Positions 36,518 to 44,064 of a DNA stretch of 62,150 nt are shown here, in pieces; position 1 is the first letter of the stretch; each line of letters begins with the position of its first letter. A model generated the notes under the pieces. That model was not told the origin of the DNA. It made no database searches and was given only the letters and a program-made list of their open reading frames with translations. The position numbers and the translations under genes are program-made. The DNA lies in contig NZ_JACJTB010000043.1 in assembly GCF_014698475.1 (NCBI RefSeq), positions 1 through 62,150 of the forward strand, given 5' to 3'. The DNA is from Nostoc spongiaeforme FACHB-130 (lineage in GTDB: Bacteria > Cyanobacteriota > Cyanobacteriia > Cyanobacteriales > Nostocaceae).

Positions 36518-38695
36518 TCAATTTGTTGACAATTTGAATCCTTTCAACAGTGATGAATTAACAATCACTGACAAGGAACTCAAAGCCATCGCAGCTGCGG
36601 CAATCATTGGGTTGAGTAAACCGAAGGCAGCAATGGGAATGCCAATGGAGTTATAGATAAACGCCCAAAATAGGTTTTGTTTAATTTTGAGCATCGTGGC
36701 ACGAGACAGGCGAATCGAGGTCACAACATCCCGCACATCGTTTTTCACCAAAATGATCCCGCCTGTTTCCTTAGCCACATCTGCACCAGAACCAATCGCA
36801 ATCCCAATGTCAGCAGTTGCTAAGGCGGGTGCATCATTAACACCATCTCCCACCATTGCCACAACTTCGCCGCGTCGTTGAATATCTTTAACGACTTGGG
36901 CTTTATCACCGGGCAATACCTCAGCAATTACCTTATCGATTCCTAGTTGACGAGCGATCGCTTCGGCAGTACGCTGGTTATCTCCAGTGAGCATCACAAC
37001 TTTGACCTTTTCCCGACGCAAAGCAGCGATCGCTTCCTTCGCTTCCGGTTTGAGTGTGTCCGCTACTGCGACAATCCCCATTAGCAGACCATTACAACCA
37101 ACCAGCATGGCTGTTTTACCATCAGATTCCAAACGAGTCAGTATCTCTTCTGTTGCCGGAGTTATCTGATAGCCTTGCTTACCGAACAAACGGCGATTAC
37201 CAAGTAAAATCCTATCTCGATTGATTTCTCCTCGAATCCCATGTCCGGGAATTGCCTCAAAATTACTCACCTTGGGAATATCTAGCATTTGATGTCTGGC
37301 TGCTCGCACAATTGCTTCACCCAAAGGATGTTCTGAACCCGTTTCTACCGCCGCCGCCAACCGGAGAATTTCATCTTTTGGACGTTCTGCCAAGGGTACA
37401 ATATCCGTCACACTAGGCTCACCACGAGTCAAAGTTCCAGTTTTGTCGAAAATTACGGTAGAGAGCTTTTCAGCTCGTTCTAAAATTTCACCACCCCGAA
37501 TTAAAATCCCGGCTTCTGCTCCCTTACCCACACCAACCATCAATGCGGCTGGAGTAGCAATACCCAAAGCACAAGGACAAGAAATAATTAACACAGCAAT
37601 GAATGCGAGTAAAGCTTGGGGAAAGTTCCCGACAAGTAACCAACCAAGAAAAGCAAGCACAGCAATTCCCACAACCGCAGGCACAAAATAACCCGTCACT
37701 TTATCCGCCAAACGTTGGACTTGAGCCGTACTTGTCTGGGCTTCCTCCACAATTTTGATGATTTGAGCCAGAGCAGTTTCTGAACCTACACGAGTCGCTT
37801 GGAAACTGAACGCTCCTGTTCTGTTCAAAGTCCCACCAATCACCGCCGCTCCGGCTTGCTTCTCTACTGGTAGTGATTCCCCTGTCAGCATTGACTCATC
37901 TACAGATGAAGATCCATCCAGCACAATTCCATCCGTTGGTACTTTTTCTCCCGGACGGACAATCACGGTTTCACCTACCATGACTTGCTCTGCCGGAATT
38001 TCCATCTCCATGCCATCTCGGATAACTCTGGCGGTGGCAGGTTTCAAATCTAGAAGTTTACGAACTGCTGCCGAGGAGTTCTTTTTGATAATTTCTTCCA
38101 TATACTTGCCTAGTAAAACAAAGGCAATGATGACGGCAGAAACTTCAAAATAAACGTCTCGCTCCTCAACACCGACAGGTAGAGCATTAGGAAAGAAAAT
38201 CACTGCCACACTATAGAAATAGGCAACGCTGGTTCCTAAAGCAATCAGGAAATCCATGTTTACATTGCGGCTTTTGATCGCATTCCACGCCCCTGCATAA
38301 AATGACCAGCCACCAATGAACTGTACAGGTGTTGCCAAGATAAAAAGCCAGACTCCCCAAGTAAACCAGGGTAGAGCAGAAATCGGCACCCAGCTTAAGA
38401 TACTTATGCCTGCTGCCAGTCCCAAAAATGCAGCCGCTCGCATAATTGCTAAAAGCAGTACCCCCGTCATGGCAACGGTAACGCGAGTCCGCATTGATTT
38501 GAGTTCCCTCTCAGGATCTAAAAATGTGTTTAAGCAAGTTTGGCTGCAAAAATAGTAATTGCGTCCACCTCTTTCTGTCCTCAAGGATGTGGCTTTAGGT
38601 ACTGTCATGCCACAGATAGGGTCTTTCGCCATCCCGCCTGGTTCGGGTATAACGCTTGCGTGTTTATGTCCTCGATGCTCGTGAGTTCTTGCCAT
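36518..38695 (-). CDS. Copper-type P1B ATPase with N-terminal YHS domain
   Basis: A 725-aa heavy-metal ATPase. A His-rich start ([11 protein letters not shown]) and a YHS domain (DPICGMTV...YYFCSQTC, residues ~25-60) replace the usual HMA domain. The catalytic core is complete: CPCALG in the sixth helix, DKTGT near residue 417, HPLG and GDGVNDAPA. The seventh and eighth helices contain FIYN and [12 protein letters not shown], the pattern of Cu(I)-exporting P1B-1 pumps. It would export Cu(I) or Ag(I) from the cytoplasm. AAGGAG 11 nt upstream supports the start, and the 57-aa YHS protein gene is 19 bp upstream. Confidence 0.85.
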   Translation of the reverse strand: MARTHEHRGHKHASVIPEPGGMAKDPICGMTVPKATSLRTERGGRNYYFCSQTCLNTFLDPERELKSMRTRVTVAMTGVLLLAIMRAAAFLGLAAGISILSWVPISALPWFTWGVWLFILATPVQFIGGWSFYAGAWNAIKSRNVNMDFLIALGTSVAYFYSVAVIFFPNALPVGVEERDVYFEVSAVIIAFVLLGKYMEEIIKKNSSAAVRKLLDLKPATARVIRDGMEMEIPAEQVMVGETVIVRPGEKVPTDGIVLDGSSSVDESMLTGESLPVEKQAGAAVIGGTLNRTGAFSFQATRVGSETALAQIIKIVEEAQTSTAQVQRLADKVTGYFVPAVVGIAVLAFLGWLLVGNFPQALLAFIAVLIISCPCALGIATPAALMVGVGKGAEAGILIRGGEILERAEKLSTVIFDKTGTLTRGEPSVTDIVPLAERPKDEILRLAAAVETGSEHPLGEAIVRAARHQMLDIPKVSNFEAIPGHGIRGEINRDRILLGNRRLFGKQGYQITPATEEILTRLESDGKTAMLVGCNGLLMGIVAVADTLKPEAKEAIAALRREKVKVVMLTGDNQRTAEAIARQLGIDKVIAEVLPGDKAQVVKDIQRRGEVVAMVGDGVNDAPALATADIGIAIGSGADVAKETGGIILVKNDVRDVVTSIRLSRATMLKIKQNLFWAFIYNSIGIPIAAFGLLNPMIAAAAMALSSLSVIVNSSLLKGFKLSTN

Positions 38696-38714
38696 CTTTC
38701 AGTGAACTCCTTCA

Positions 38715-38888
38715 TCATGCTGGTTGTGATTCAAAGGTATGCAGGCAAGTCTGGCTGCAAAAATAGTAAGTCTGTCCGTCTCGCTCGGACTTCAATGCTG
38801 TAGCCTTTTCTACAGTCATGCCACATACTGGGTCTACAGCAGTCTTTTCACTATCTTGTGGGCGTTTGCGTCTAAAAAAATTCCACAT
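38715..38888 (-). CDS. Small YHS-domain protein (57 aa)
   Basis: A 57-aa protein: a basic start (MWNFFRRKRP) then a complete YHS domain with DPVCGMTVEKA and [23 protein letters not shown] directly before the ATG is a near-perfect ribosome binding site, so the gene is surely translated. The three cysteines and neighbouring residues form a candidate metal site. Its domain closely resembles the YHS part of the ATPase encoded 19 bp downstream (same FCSQTC), suggesting a recent duplication and a chaperone-like or sensor role for the pump. Confidence 0.8.
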   Translation of the reverse strand: MWNFFRRKRPQDSEKTAVDPVCGMTVEKATALKSERDGQTYYFCSQTCLHTFESQPA

Positions 38889-38944
38889 AATTGACCTCCT
38901 TGAGAGCAGATGTCAATCGTGTCAGGTCAAAATCTCTCCGGAAT

Positions 38945-39646
38945 TCAACTTTCTTCGGGGTTGGATTTATACCAGGCCTGATACCATTGCTGCATCTGGT
39001 TAATTTCAGCCGTTTGAGTTTTAATGATGGACTGAGCTAAGTTACGAATTTCTGGTTTGGTAGCTTTTTTAGTAGCCATCTGCGACATCATTACAGCCAT
39101 ACGATGATGAGGAATCATCTGACGGATAAATTCTTTGTCGAAATCTGGTGCATTTTTCAAGGCTGCCAAATCTACATTCATACCCATCATGTTGCAGTTC
39201 ATCGGCATTTTCATCATGCCTGGGTTCATCTGTTGGCACATACGCTGATGCATTGCCATCATTTCTTGACGAGTCATGGCTGTTACAGGTACTTCTTTCC
39301 CGTACCATGCCTTGTACCAAGTTTTCATTTGCTGAATTTCGCGGTTTTGTTCTTGTTTAATAGCTTGAGCTAGCTTTTTAATTTCTGGGTGTTGAGCGCG
39401 ACTTAATGCGATATCAGCCATTTCCACTGCTTGAGTGTGATGAGGAATCATCATTTCAATGAAATGTTGATCCATATTAGTCATCATCCCTCTTTGGGGA
39501 GGAGGAGTAGTTTCTGTAGATGGGTGATGAGTATTGTGTTCTGAGTTTGAAACCTGAGCTTGTGCGTTATTTAAAATTACTAATCCAGCGAGCGTACCAC
39601 TGGTTAATAGACCAGCCAAGCCATACAAAAATGTTTTTGTTTTCAT
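38945..39646 (-). CDS. CopM-like exported double-DUF305 copper-binding protein
   Basis: A 233-aa exported protein with a signal peptide (GLAGLLTSGTLAGLVILNNA, cleavage after AQAQ). Two DUF305 ferritin-like helical bundles follow: DQHFIEMMIPHHTQAVEMAD near residue 60 and DKEFIRQMIPHHRMAVMMSQ near 170. The linker is Met-rich (NPGMMKMPMNCNMMGMN). HH and Met clusters are plausible Cu ligands. In Synechocystis the periplasmic copper protein CopM has DUF305 modules and is encoded with copRS. AAGGTGGGG precedes the ATG. It is the first gene of the YHS-ATPase operon. Confidence 0.75.
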   Translation of the reverse strand: MKTKTFLYGLAGLLTSGTLAGLVILNNAQAQVSNSEHNTHHPSTETTPPPQRGMMTNMDQHFIEMMIPHHTQAVEMADIALSRAQHPEIKKLAQAIKQEQNREIQQMKTWYKAWYGKEVPVTAMTRQEMMAMHQRMCQQMNPGMMKMPMNCNMMGMNVDLAALKNAPDFDKEFIRQMIPHHRMAVMMSQMATKKATKPEIRNLAQSIIKTQTAEINQMQQWYQAWYKSNPEES

Positions 39647-39703
39647 AGCCCCACCTTGTTTTAGGAGTTAAAGACAACTTATATTTATGAAATTATCGAG
39701 AGA

Positions 39704-39721
39704 TTGTGAGGAACTTGTGAG
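39704..39721. promoter_or_regulatory. TTGTGAG direct repeat near the CopM-like promoter
   Basis: Two exact TTGTGAG units separated by GAAC give an 11-bp pitch about 60 bp upstream of the CopM-like start. The spacing fits a response-regulator dimer, but the sequence differs from the ATGAAA repeat. It is a weak candidate. Confidence 0.3.
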
Positions 39722-39887
39722 ACGAAAAATCTTAAATTAAACTCAATAAAATTGCTCAGAAATCAAGTAATATGCAAGTTTTGTTGGCTTCACTTTTCTT
39801 GCAAAAATCAAGTTATTTTTTTCCAATCAAATAGCTAGATCGTTTTATCTTCAACAAAAACCTATACTTTAAGATTTACATCTAGAG

Positions 39888-39909
39888 ATGAAAAGAGGAT
39901 GAAATATTT
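39888..39909 (-). promoter_or_regulatory. ATGAAA direct repeat upstream of the CopM-like gene
   Basis: ATGAAAAGAGG followed by ATGAAATATTT, again at 11-bp pitch and in the same orientation relative to the gene as the repeat before the two-component operon. It lies about 240 bp upstream of the start, which is far for direct activation. Confidence 0.4.
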
Positions 39910-40035
39910 TTCTTATACACGTTTCTTTACATAATCAAGGCGATCGCATCCTTACTGGTGTCGTGATAGATGCGATTGCCCGAAGGACACTGCTAAAGGC
40001 AATCGCGCTTTTTGGACTTTGTTTGACATCCATAC
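39910..40035. terminator. Intergenic repeat with terminator-like hairpin (39972-40006)
   Basis: GCGATTGCC (39972-39980) pairs perfectly with GGCAATCGC (39998-40006), followed by GCTTTTTGG. It lies 30 bp beyond the stop of the thioredoxin-fold gene (- strand), and the sequence around it resembles a Nostoc dispersed repeat. It may end transcription from that side. The rest of 39647-40035 holds the regulatory repeats and no gene. Confidence 0.45.
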
Positions 40036-40305
40036 TTAATTCAGTGGTTGACCCACACCCACTGCTAGCAATTGGTCACGAGTTGGTTTACCTGTCAGCA
40101 CTAACACTCCGTTGATAGCGATGGCTGGAACTGACTGAACTCCATAATGTTCAGCTTTCGCTAGATAAGTCTGCTGCTCCTGATTTGAACGCAAATCATA
40201 GACTAATACTTCACAATTTGAACAAGCTAATTCTTGCACTGTACGGACTGTTTCATCACAAAAAGGACAATTGGCTGTAAATATCTCAATTTGACGTTTT
40301 GCCAT
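40036..40305 (-). CDS. Thioredoxin/glutaredoxin-fold protein
   Basis: An 89-aa single-domain protein. The redox motif CPFC is near residue 13 (IEIFTANCPFCDETV), and a second pair (ACSNCEVLVYDLR) follows. The conserved cis-Pro turn is VQSVPAIAINGVLVLTG. It would reduce disulfides or transfer metals, and the extra CSNC pair could bind metal ions. The ATG at 40305 follows GGTGGGGATT. A MerR-type promoter ends ~29 bp upstream on the same strand, making it a probable member of the metal-induced regulon. Confidence 0.75.
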   Translation of the reverse strand: MAKRQIEIFTANCPFCDETVRTVQELACSNCEVLVYDLRSNQEQQTYLAKAEHYGVQSVPAIAINGVLVLTGKPTRDQLLAVGVGQPLN

Positions 40306-40333
40306 AATCCCCACCAACAATTACTTTACTAGT

Positions 40334-40365
40334 ATTGTCAACTCTCCTGTTAGGTGGAGATTCAA
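40334..40365 (-). promoter_or_regulatory. MerR-type promoter A (thioredoxin-fold gene)
   Basis: On the minus strand: TTGAAT, then the 19-bp spacer beginning CTCCACCTAACAGGAG, then TGACAAT. The dyad CTCC-N8-GGAG sits between the -35 and -10 exactly as in the other seven sites. It is the weakest match at the -35. Confidence 0.6.
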
Positions 40366-40483
40366 GTTTATGAATACAATCTTAATAATTCGTATAAATT
40401 TCTTTGATATTAATTACAAATCAACTTTCTTTATCTAAATTTATAACTATGTTTTGCTTCATAAAAATTTTTCTTGTGATCTC

Positions 40484-40515
40484 TTGACTCTCCAGTTAAA
40501 TGGAGCATTAAAGAT
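40484..40515 (+). promoter_or_regulatory. MerR-type promoter B (small paralogous proteins)
   Basis: TTGACT, a 19-bp spacer beginning CTCCAGTTAAATGGAG, then TAAAGAT; about 70 bp upstream of the ATG at 40586. An overlong (19 bp) spacer with a central dyad is the hallmark of MerR-activated promoters. Confidence 0.75.
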
Positions 40516-40585
40516 TAAATTATTGAGTTGCGAAAAGAAAGAATAACTTTTTGTCCTTTCAATAGTTATACCTGGGAATTTATTT

Positions 40586-40891
40586 ATGACAAGCAGACAA
40601 CAGTTACATCAGAGATTCACATCAAGTTCTGATTCTAAAGTACCTTATCAGAATCAATTCAGCATTCAATTATTATTGGGAAAATTCTGGAGATGGTTTG
40701 TTGACTTCCTCTATAAAGAACCCGAACCAGAAGTTTGGGAACGGCGTGATCGCCAAGGCAATACATGGTGGTTTGCTTATGATCCAGTAACAGGTAAATC
40801 TGCTTCTTTGGCATCTGAGCAAGAAGTTTTGATTTGGATTGAGCAACTTTATTATCAAAAAACTTTAGCTTCTAACAAACATAGATGGTAA
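40586..40891 (+). CDS. Small W-rich hypothetical protein (paralogue 1)
   Basis: A 101-aa soluble protein. Its C-terminal half (EVWERRDRQGNTWWFAYDPV, then LASEQEVLIWIEQLYYQK) aligns with the product of the next gene in the pattern D-R-x-G-N-x-W-W followed by a (L/A)xSE(E/Q)EV helix. I do not recognise the family. It has no cysteine or histidine cluster for metal binding. It is the first gene after MerR-type promoter B, so it is probably metal-induced. Confidence 0.6.
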   Translation: MTSRQQLHQRFTSSSDSKVPYQNQFSIQLLLGKFWRWFVDFLYKEPEPEVWERRDRQGNTWWFAYDPVTGKSASLASEQEVLIWIEQLYYQKTLASNKHRW

Positions 40892-40933
40892 AGCAAAGCC
40901 TAAGTTGAATATTTAGTTCTAGGGAGATTAGTT

Positions 40934-41293
40934 ATGAGAATAATACCCAGTAAATTTTTTGATGATTTTCAAATTTACCAAAAACAAGAATGGACACCTT
41001 CAGATATTTCTGATGGATTTAGACCTCAATTTCATGAAGTCAGCCAACCTTTGAATTATGCGGCTAGAGCGATCGCTCTAGCTTTGATGGACAATTCAAC
41101 TGCTTTTATTTGGCAGACAAGCGATCGCATGGGAAATATCTGGTGGATTATTGATGATTCACTGATCGGAAATCGTTTCCATGCGTTATCTGAAGAGGAA
41201 GTTCGTGCTTGGCTTGCACAACATCACTATGCTAAACCTAACTCATCACAGAGTAGTTCAAGTGATGTAGACTTTATTATCAAAAAAATCTAG
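40934..41293 (+). CDS. Small W-rich hypothetical protein (paralogue 2)
   Basis: A 119-aa soluble protein sharing the D-R-x-G-N-x-W-W core and the following helix with the upstream gene product (TSDRMGNIWWIIDDS, LSEEEVRAWLAQHHYAK), but with a different N-terminus. The pair probably arose by duplication and is co-transcribed from promoter B (gap 42 bp). It ends before a perfect palindromic terminator shared with the convergent phytochelatin synthase gene. Function unknown. Confidence 0.6.
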   Translation: MRIIPSKFFDDFQIYQKQEWTPSDISDGFRPQFHEVSQPLNYAARAIALALMDNSTAFIWQTSDRMGNIWWIIDDSLIGNRFHALSEEEVRAWLAQHHYAKPNSSQSSSSDVDFIIKKI

Positions 41294-41386
41294 TTTATAA
41301 CAAACAGAAACAGAAAGGCAGAGGTAATACCAATTCTGTATGAAGATACACTCATCTAAAAGAGAAAAAACTTAAACAGGAACAAA

Positions 41387-41416
41387 TGTAGAGACCTTAC
41401 GTATAAGGTCTCTACA
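41387..41416. terminator. Perfect palindrome between convergent genes
   Basis: TGTAGAGACCTTA (41387-41399) and TAAGGTCTCTACA (41404-41416) pair perfectly around CGTA. This TGTAGAGAC palindrome is a common Nostoc intergenic repeat. Lying between convergent genes, it probably ends transcription in both directions. Confidence 0.65.
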
Positions 41417-41448
41417 CATATTACACAAATATGCAAACTGTTGTACAT

Positions 41449-42642
41449 TTAATTTGATAATGTTTGAAATAAATTCTGTAACGCTAACATTTGTTCTTTT
41501 AAGCTAACTACTTCCTGACGCATCAGTGGGGGCAGCGTATCGACTTCTCGGAGTTGATATATCTGAGAACGCAAATGCTCATTTAGCGGTTGATAAATTT
41601 CCTCTGGACAAGATAAAAGAAACATTGTTAGCAAATAAGCTAAGTTTTTCTCTTGGAGTTGCCACTTTTCTGTAACAGAAGTTTCAGGAAAATTTCTAGT
41701 CAACAGTACGTCTTGAGCAACTGTCCATAAAGGATGCGATTTAATTTCTTCCAATAAACAGCACCATATCTCAAAAAATTCATTTGATAGATTATCTCCA
41801 GTAATGCAGAGAACAGAAGTTAACTCTAGTGGCAAATTTATTAATATCGTATCCAGTAACGCAAATAATGAATCTGGCTGTTCTTGAGCCAGTAAAGTTG
41901 GTGCAATATCCTTAAAATAAGGCGCAACTTTCGCCCATTGATGTATATCAACTCCTACATGAAAAAAGTTTTGACTGGAAATATTGTTGTTAGAAACAAG
42001 GATATAGCCACGACATTTACCTGTTGCAGTATCAATGGGTTGTAGAGCATCCCATAAAACAGTTAAGGGAACCCAGTGAGGTGGGTATTTAAAACGGGCT
42101 ACATCTAAAAGCAACACAAGGTCACGTTCTGGATGGTATCCCCCAACTGGGGAAAAGTGTCCGTCTCCAGTTTGCCCGACAACTTGTCGTGAATAGCAAA
42201 CAACTAAATGTAAACCTTGAGGTAGAAAGGTGGCTTGCTTAACAGCTTCTCGGAACTCTTGTAGGTTGCTTTGGTTGTAACGATAGGGTTGTACTTTAGC
42301 TCCATTACAACGTGCTAAACAGACAAATTCGTCAAAAGTAATACCTTGATTTTTAACTGCACTCAGTGGTTGGCAACATTCGAGAAATTCTTCACCGTAC
42401 CATCTCCATACACCTTTCCAAATTCGCCCAGGATCAATTGATAAGGCGTTGAGAACCATGACCAACGTACCTAACCCGCAAAAAGCTGGCTCTGATTGGG
42501 TATAAAATTGTTCGGCAAGGGGAAAATAACCCTCCATACCCCCTAATGCGATCGCTTCTTGAAAGATTTTTCGTCCATCAGGGGAAGCAAAAGAAATACT
42601 AGGAGGAGGTAAGGGACGACGATAAAATCCTTCAGTATCCAT
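41449..42642 (-). CDS. pcs: Phytochelatin synthase, eukaryote-type two-domain form
   Basis: A 397-aa papain-like transpeptidase that joins gamma-Glu-Cys units of glutathione into metal-chelating phytochelatins. The catalytic triad is complete: Cys55 (QSEPAFCGLGTLVMVLNAL), His162 (QTGDGHFSPVGGYH) and Asp180 (LLLDVARFKYPPHWV), numbered almost exactly as in plant enzymes. FYRRPLPPP, WKGVWRW and GITFDEFVCLARC are also plant/fungal-like. Unlike the ~240-aa cyanobacterial PCS-like proteins known to me, it keeps a C-terminal domain of about 180 residues ending LPPLMRQEVVSLKEQM, much like plant PCS. The ATG at 42642 is preferred to a TTG 18 nt upstream. It is the last gene of a MerR-promoter operon. 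Confidence 0.85.
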   Translation of the reverse strand: MDTEGFYRRPLPPPSISFASPDGRKIFQEAIALGGMEGYFPLAEQFYTQSEPAFCGLGTLVMVLNALSIDPGRIWKGVWRWYGEEFLECCQPLSAVKNQGITFDEFVCLARCNGAKVQPYRYNQSNLQEFREAVKQATFLPQGLHLVVCYSRQVVGQTGDGHFSPVGGYHPERDLVLLLDVARFKYPPHWVPLTVLWDALQPIDTATGKCRGYILVSNNNISSQNFFHVGVDIHQWAKVAPYFKDIAPTLLAQEQPDSLFALLDTILINLPLELTSVLCITGDNLSNEFFEIWCCLLEEIKSHPLWTVAQDVLLTRNFPETSVTEKWQLQEKNLAYLLTMFLLSCPEEIYQPLNEHLRSQIYQLREVDTLPPLMRQEVVSLKEQMLALQNLFQTLSN

Positions 42643-42708
42643 GAACAAAGAAAATCCCAAATATGATGGATTGAATTATTGCAGATATTCAGATATATCA
42701 TTGGTTAG

Positions 42709-43170
42709 TTATCTGTTGTGTTTAGCATCTAATTGTGTAAGTATAACTGCGGCTAATAAAAGCCCAGTTCCTAATAATCTGGGCGCACTGACGATATGAC
42801 TCATAACCCCAAATAAACCAAACTGGTCAATGATCAGTGACATCAGCATCTGTCCAAATGCTACAGCCATTGTTGTGTTTGTCAAACCTAATTTAGGAAT
42901 GCTGAGAGTATTGAGCGTTACGTAAGTTGCTCCCAAAACACCGCCAAAGAAAGCCCACCAAGGAGCTTGAGACAATTGATTGAGGGATAGTGGGCCGATG
43001 ACTCCCAGCACCATCAGTAGTGCTAAAGTTGTAAATCCAATAGTGAAATTAACAGTAGCAGCACCGATCGCGGAACGAATTACTTGCATTAATCGAACAT
43101 TAGCAGCACTACCATAAGCAAGCAGTCCGCCAGCAGAAGCAGCACCAGCGATCGCTAGCAAAATTTCCAT
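42709..43170 (-). CDS. DMT/YdcZ (DUF606) family membrane protein, partner 2
   Basis: A 153-aa protein with about five hydrophobic segments (LLAIAGAASAGGLLAYGS, TIGFTTLALLMVLGVIG, PWWAFFGGVLGATYV, AVAFGQMLMSLIIDQFGL). It has the WWAFFGG motif of the DUF606/YdcZ branch of drug-metabolite transporters. Such proteins often work as pairs of half-size subunits, and here a paralogue is encoded 20 bp upstream. In this operon they may carry a metal conjugate or peptide linked to phytochelatin synthase, which is inference. Confidence 0.7.
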   Translation of the reverse strand: MEILLAIAGAASAGGLLAYGSAANVRLMQVIRSAIGAATVNFTIGFTTLALLMVLGVIGPLSLNQLSQAPWWAFFGGVLGATYVTLNTLSIPKLGLTNTTMAVAFGQMLMSLIIDQFGLFGVMSHIVSAPRLLGTGLLLAAVILTQLDAKHNR

Positions 43171-43190
43171 ACTAATAAAACTAAAAACTC

Positions 43191-43706
43191 TTATTTCAAA
43201 GTGAGAAAAAAAACGGCTAAGAGTAATAATGCTCCAGCAATGCGTCGGTTAGGCGTAAGACGACGAGGCTGCACTGAGAGCCATCCAAAATGATCTACCA
43301 GTATACCCATGAAAGATTGACCACTGACAATCAACGCAATTGTGAGCGTAGTTCCCAAGTTAGTTGTCAAGTATGCACTTGAGGTTATGTACCAAGCACC
43401 CACCAATCCGCCACAAAAAGCCCACCAAGGTGCTTTGGGTAACGCAGACCAATTTGGTCGTCCGAATTTGCCAGTTAATAGAAGACTTACGAGAACTATA
43501 GTGCCTACGAAGTAGGAAATATCTCCAGCTAGAGGGAAAGAACCTATTGACCGAGCTAACTGAGCATTAATTGCTGCTTGAATAGGCAGTACGGCTCCAT
43601 TAAAGAAAGCAATTAACAGAGAAGGTGAAGGGGGACGAATTAAGGTTGAAACAGTGGGAGATTTTGAAACAGTGGTTTTTGTTGAGGGTAAATGGATGAT
43701 GCTCAT
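43191..43706 (-). CDS. DMT/YdcZ (DUF606) family membrane protein, partner 1
   Basis: A 171-aa membrane protein with a polar N-terminal extension (~25 residues) and then the YdcZ pattern (LIAFFNGAVLPIQAAINAQL, YFVGTIVLVSLLLTG, PWWAFCGGLVGAWYI, GQSFMGILVDHFGW). It is a paralogue of the downstream gene product and probably its heterodimer partner. It is the first gene after MerR-type promoter C, with ~145 bp of leader. Confidence 0.7.
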   Translation of the reverse strand: MSIIHLPSTKTTVSKSPTVSTLIRPPSPSLLIAFFNGAVLPIQAAINAQLARSIGSFPLAGDISYFVGTIVLVSLLLTGKFGRPNWSALPKAPWWAFCGGLVGAWYITSSAYLTTNLGTTLTIALIVSGQSFMGILVDHFGWLSVQPRRLTPNRRIAGALLLLAVFFLTLK

Positions 43707-43851
43707 AGCTGTTAGTCCAGTGAATTACAAGTCCGACGCTGAACTATGCCAGAACCTCTGAAATGGTATAACCATAGGCAAATTTTGCCAATAGCGCATT
43801 CCAAAAGCTTTCCGAACTTTAGATCAAGGTGGTTATTGTTTGCTGGAGTTT

Positions 43852-43883
43852 ATCTTCAAATATCTAGTTCACTGGAGAGTCAA
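43852..43883 (-). promoter_or_regulatory. MerR-type promoter C (YdcZ pair and phytochelatin synthase)
   Basis: On the minus strand: TTGACT, a 19-bp spacer beginning CTCCAGTGAACTAGAT, then TGAAGAT. The right half of the dyad is imperfect (AGAT for GGAG). The first codon is about 145 bp downstream. Confidence 0.65.
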
Positions 43884-43991
43884 GAGACTTGAGCAGAAAT
43901 TTTTCCCCAGTTCAGTTAATGTATGGGAAATAGCTGCAAAGCTAGTTGAGAAAGGACTTTTTGCGTAGTTCCAATTTTTTCCTTTACCCCC

Positions 43992-44023
43992 TTGACACTC
44001 CAGTTCACTGGAGCATTCAAGAT
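43992..44023 (+). promoter_or_regulatory. MerR-type promoter D (CopA operon)
   Basis: TTGACA, a 19-bp spacer beginning CTCCAGTTCACTGGAG (perfect dyad), then TCAAGAT. It is 42 bp upstream of the copA ATG. Promoters C and D are divergent, their -35 elements ~110 bp apart in the 43707-44064 intergenic space, which holds nothing else recognisable. Confidence 0.75.
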
Positions 44024-44064
44024 GAAATCAGTCTTGAACACGACTTGATAATTGGAGCTTTGAA

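Noticed and set aside
37443-37691. Open frames on the + strand opposite the YHS P-type ATPase (also 38316-38555, 36687-36881)
   Set aside because: They are antisense shadows of a clear ATPase, with no ribosome binding site and low-complexity Ser/Thr/Ala/Pro composition.
38540-38803. Frame on the + strand overlapping the 57-aa YHS gene
   Set aside because: The - strand encodes a complete YHS domain with a near-perfect ribosome binding site, so the + strand frame is a shadow.
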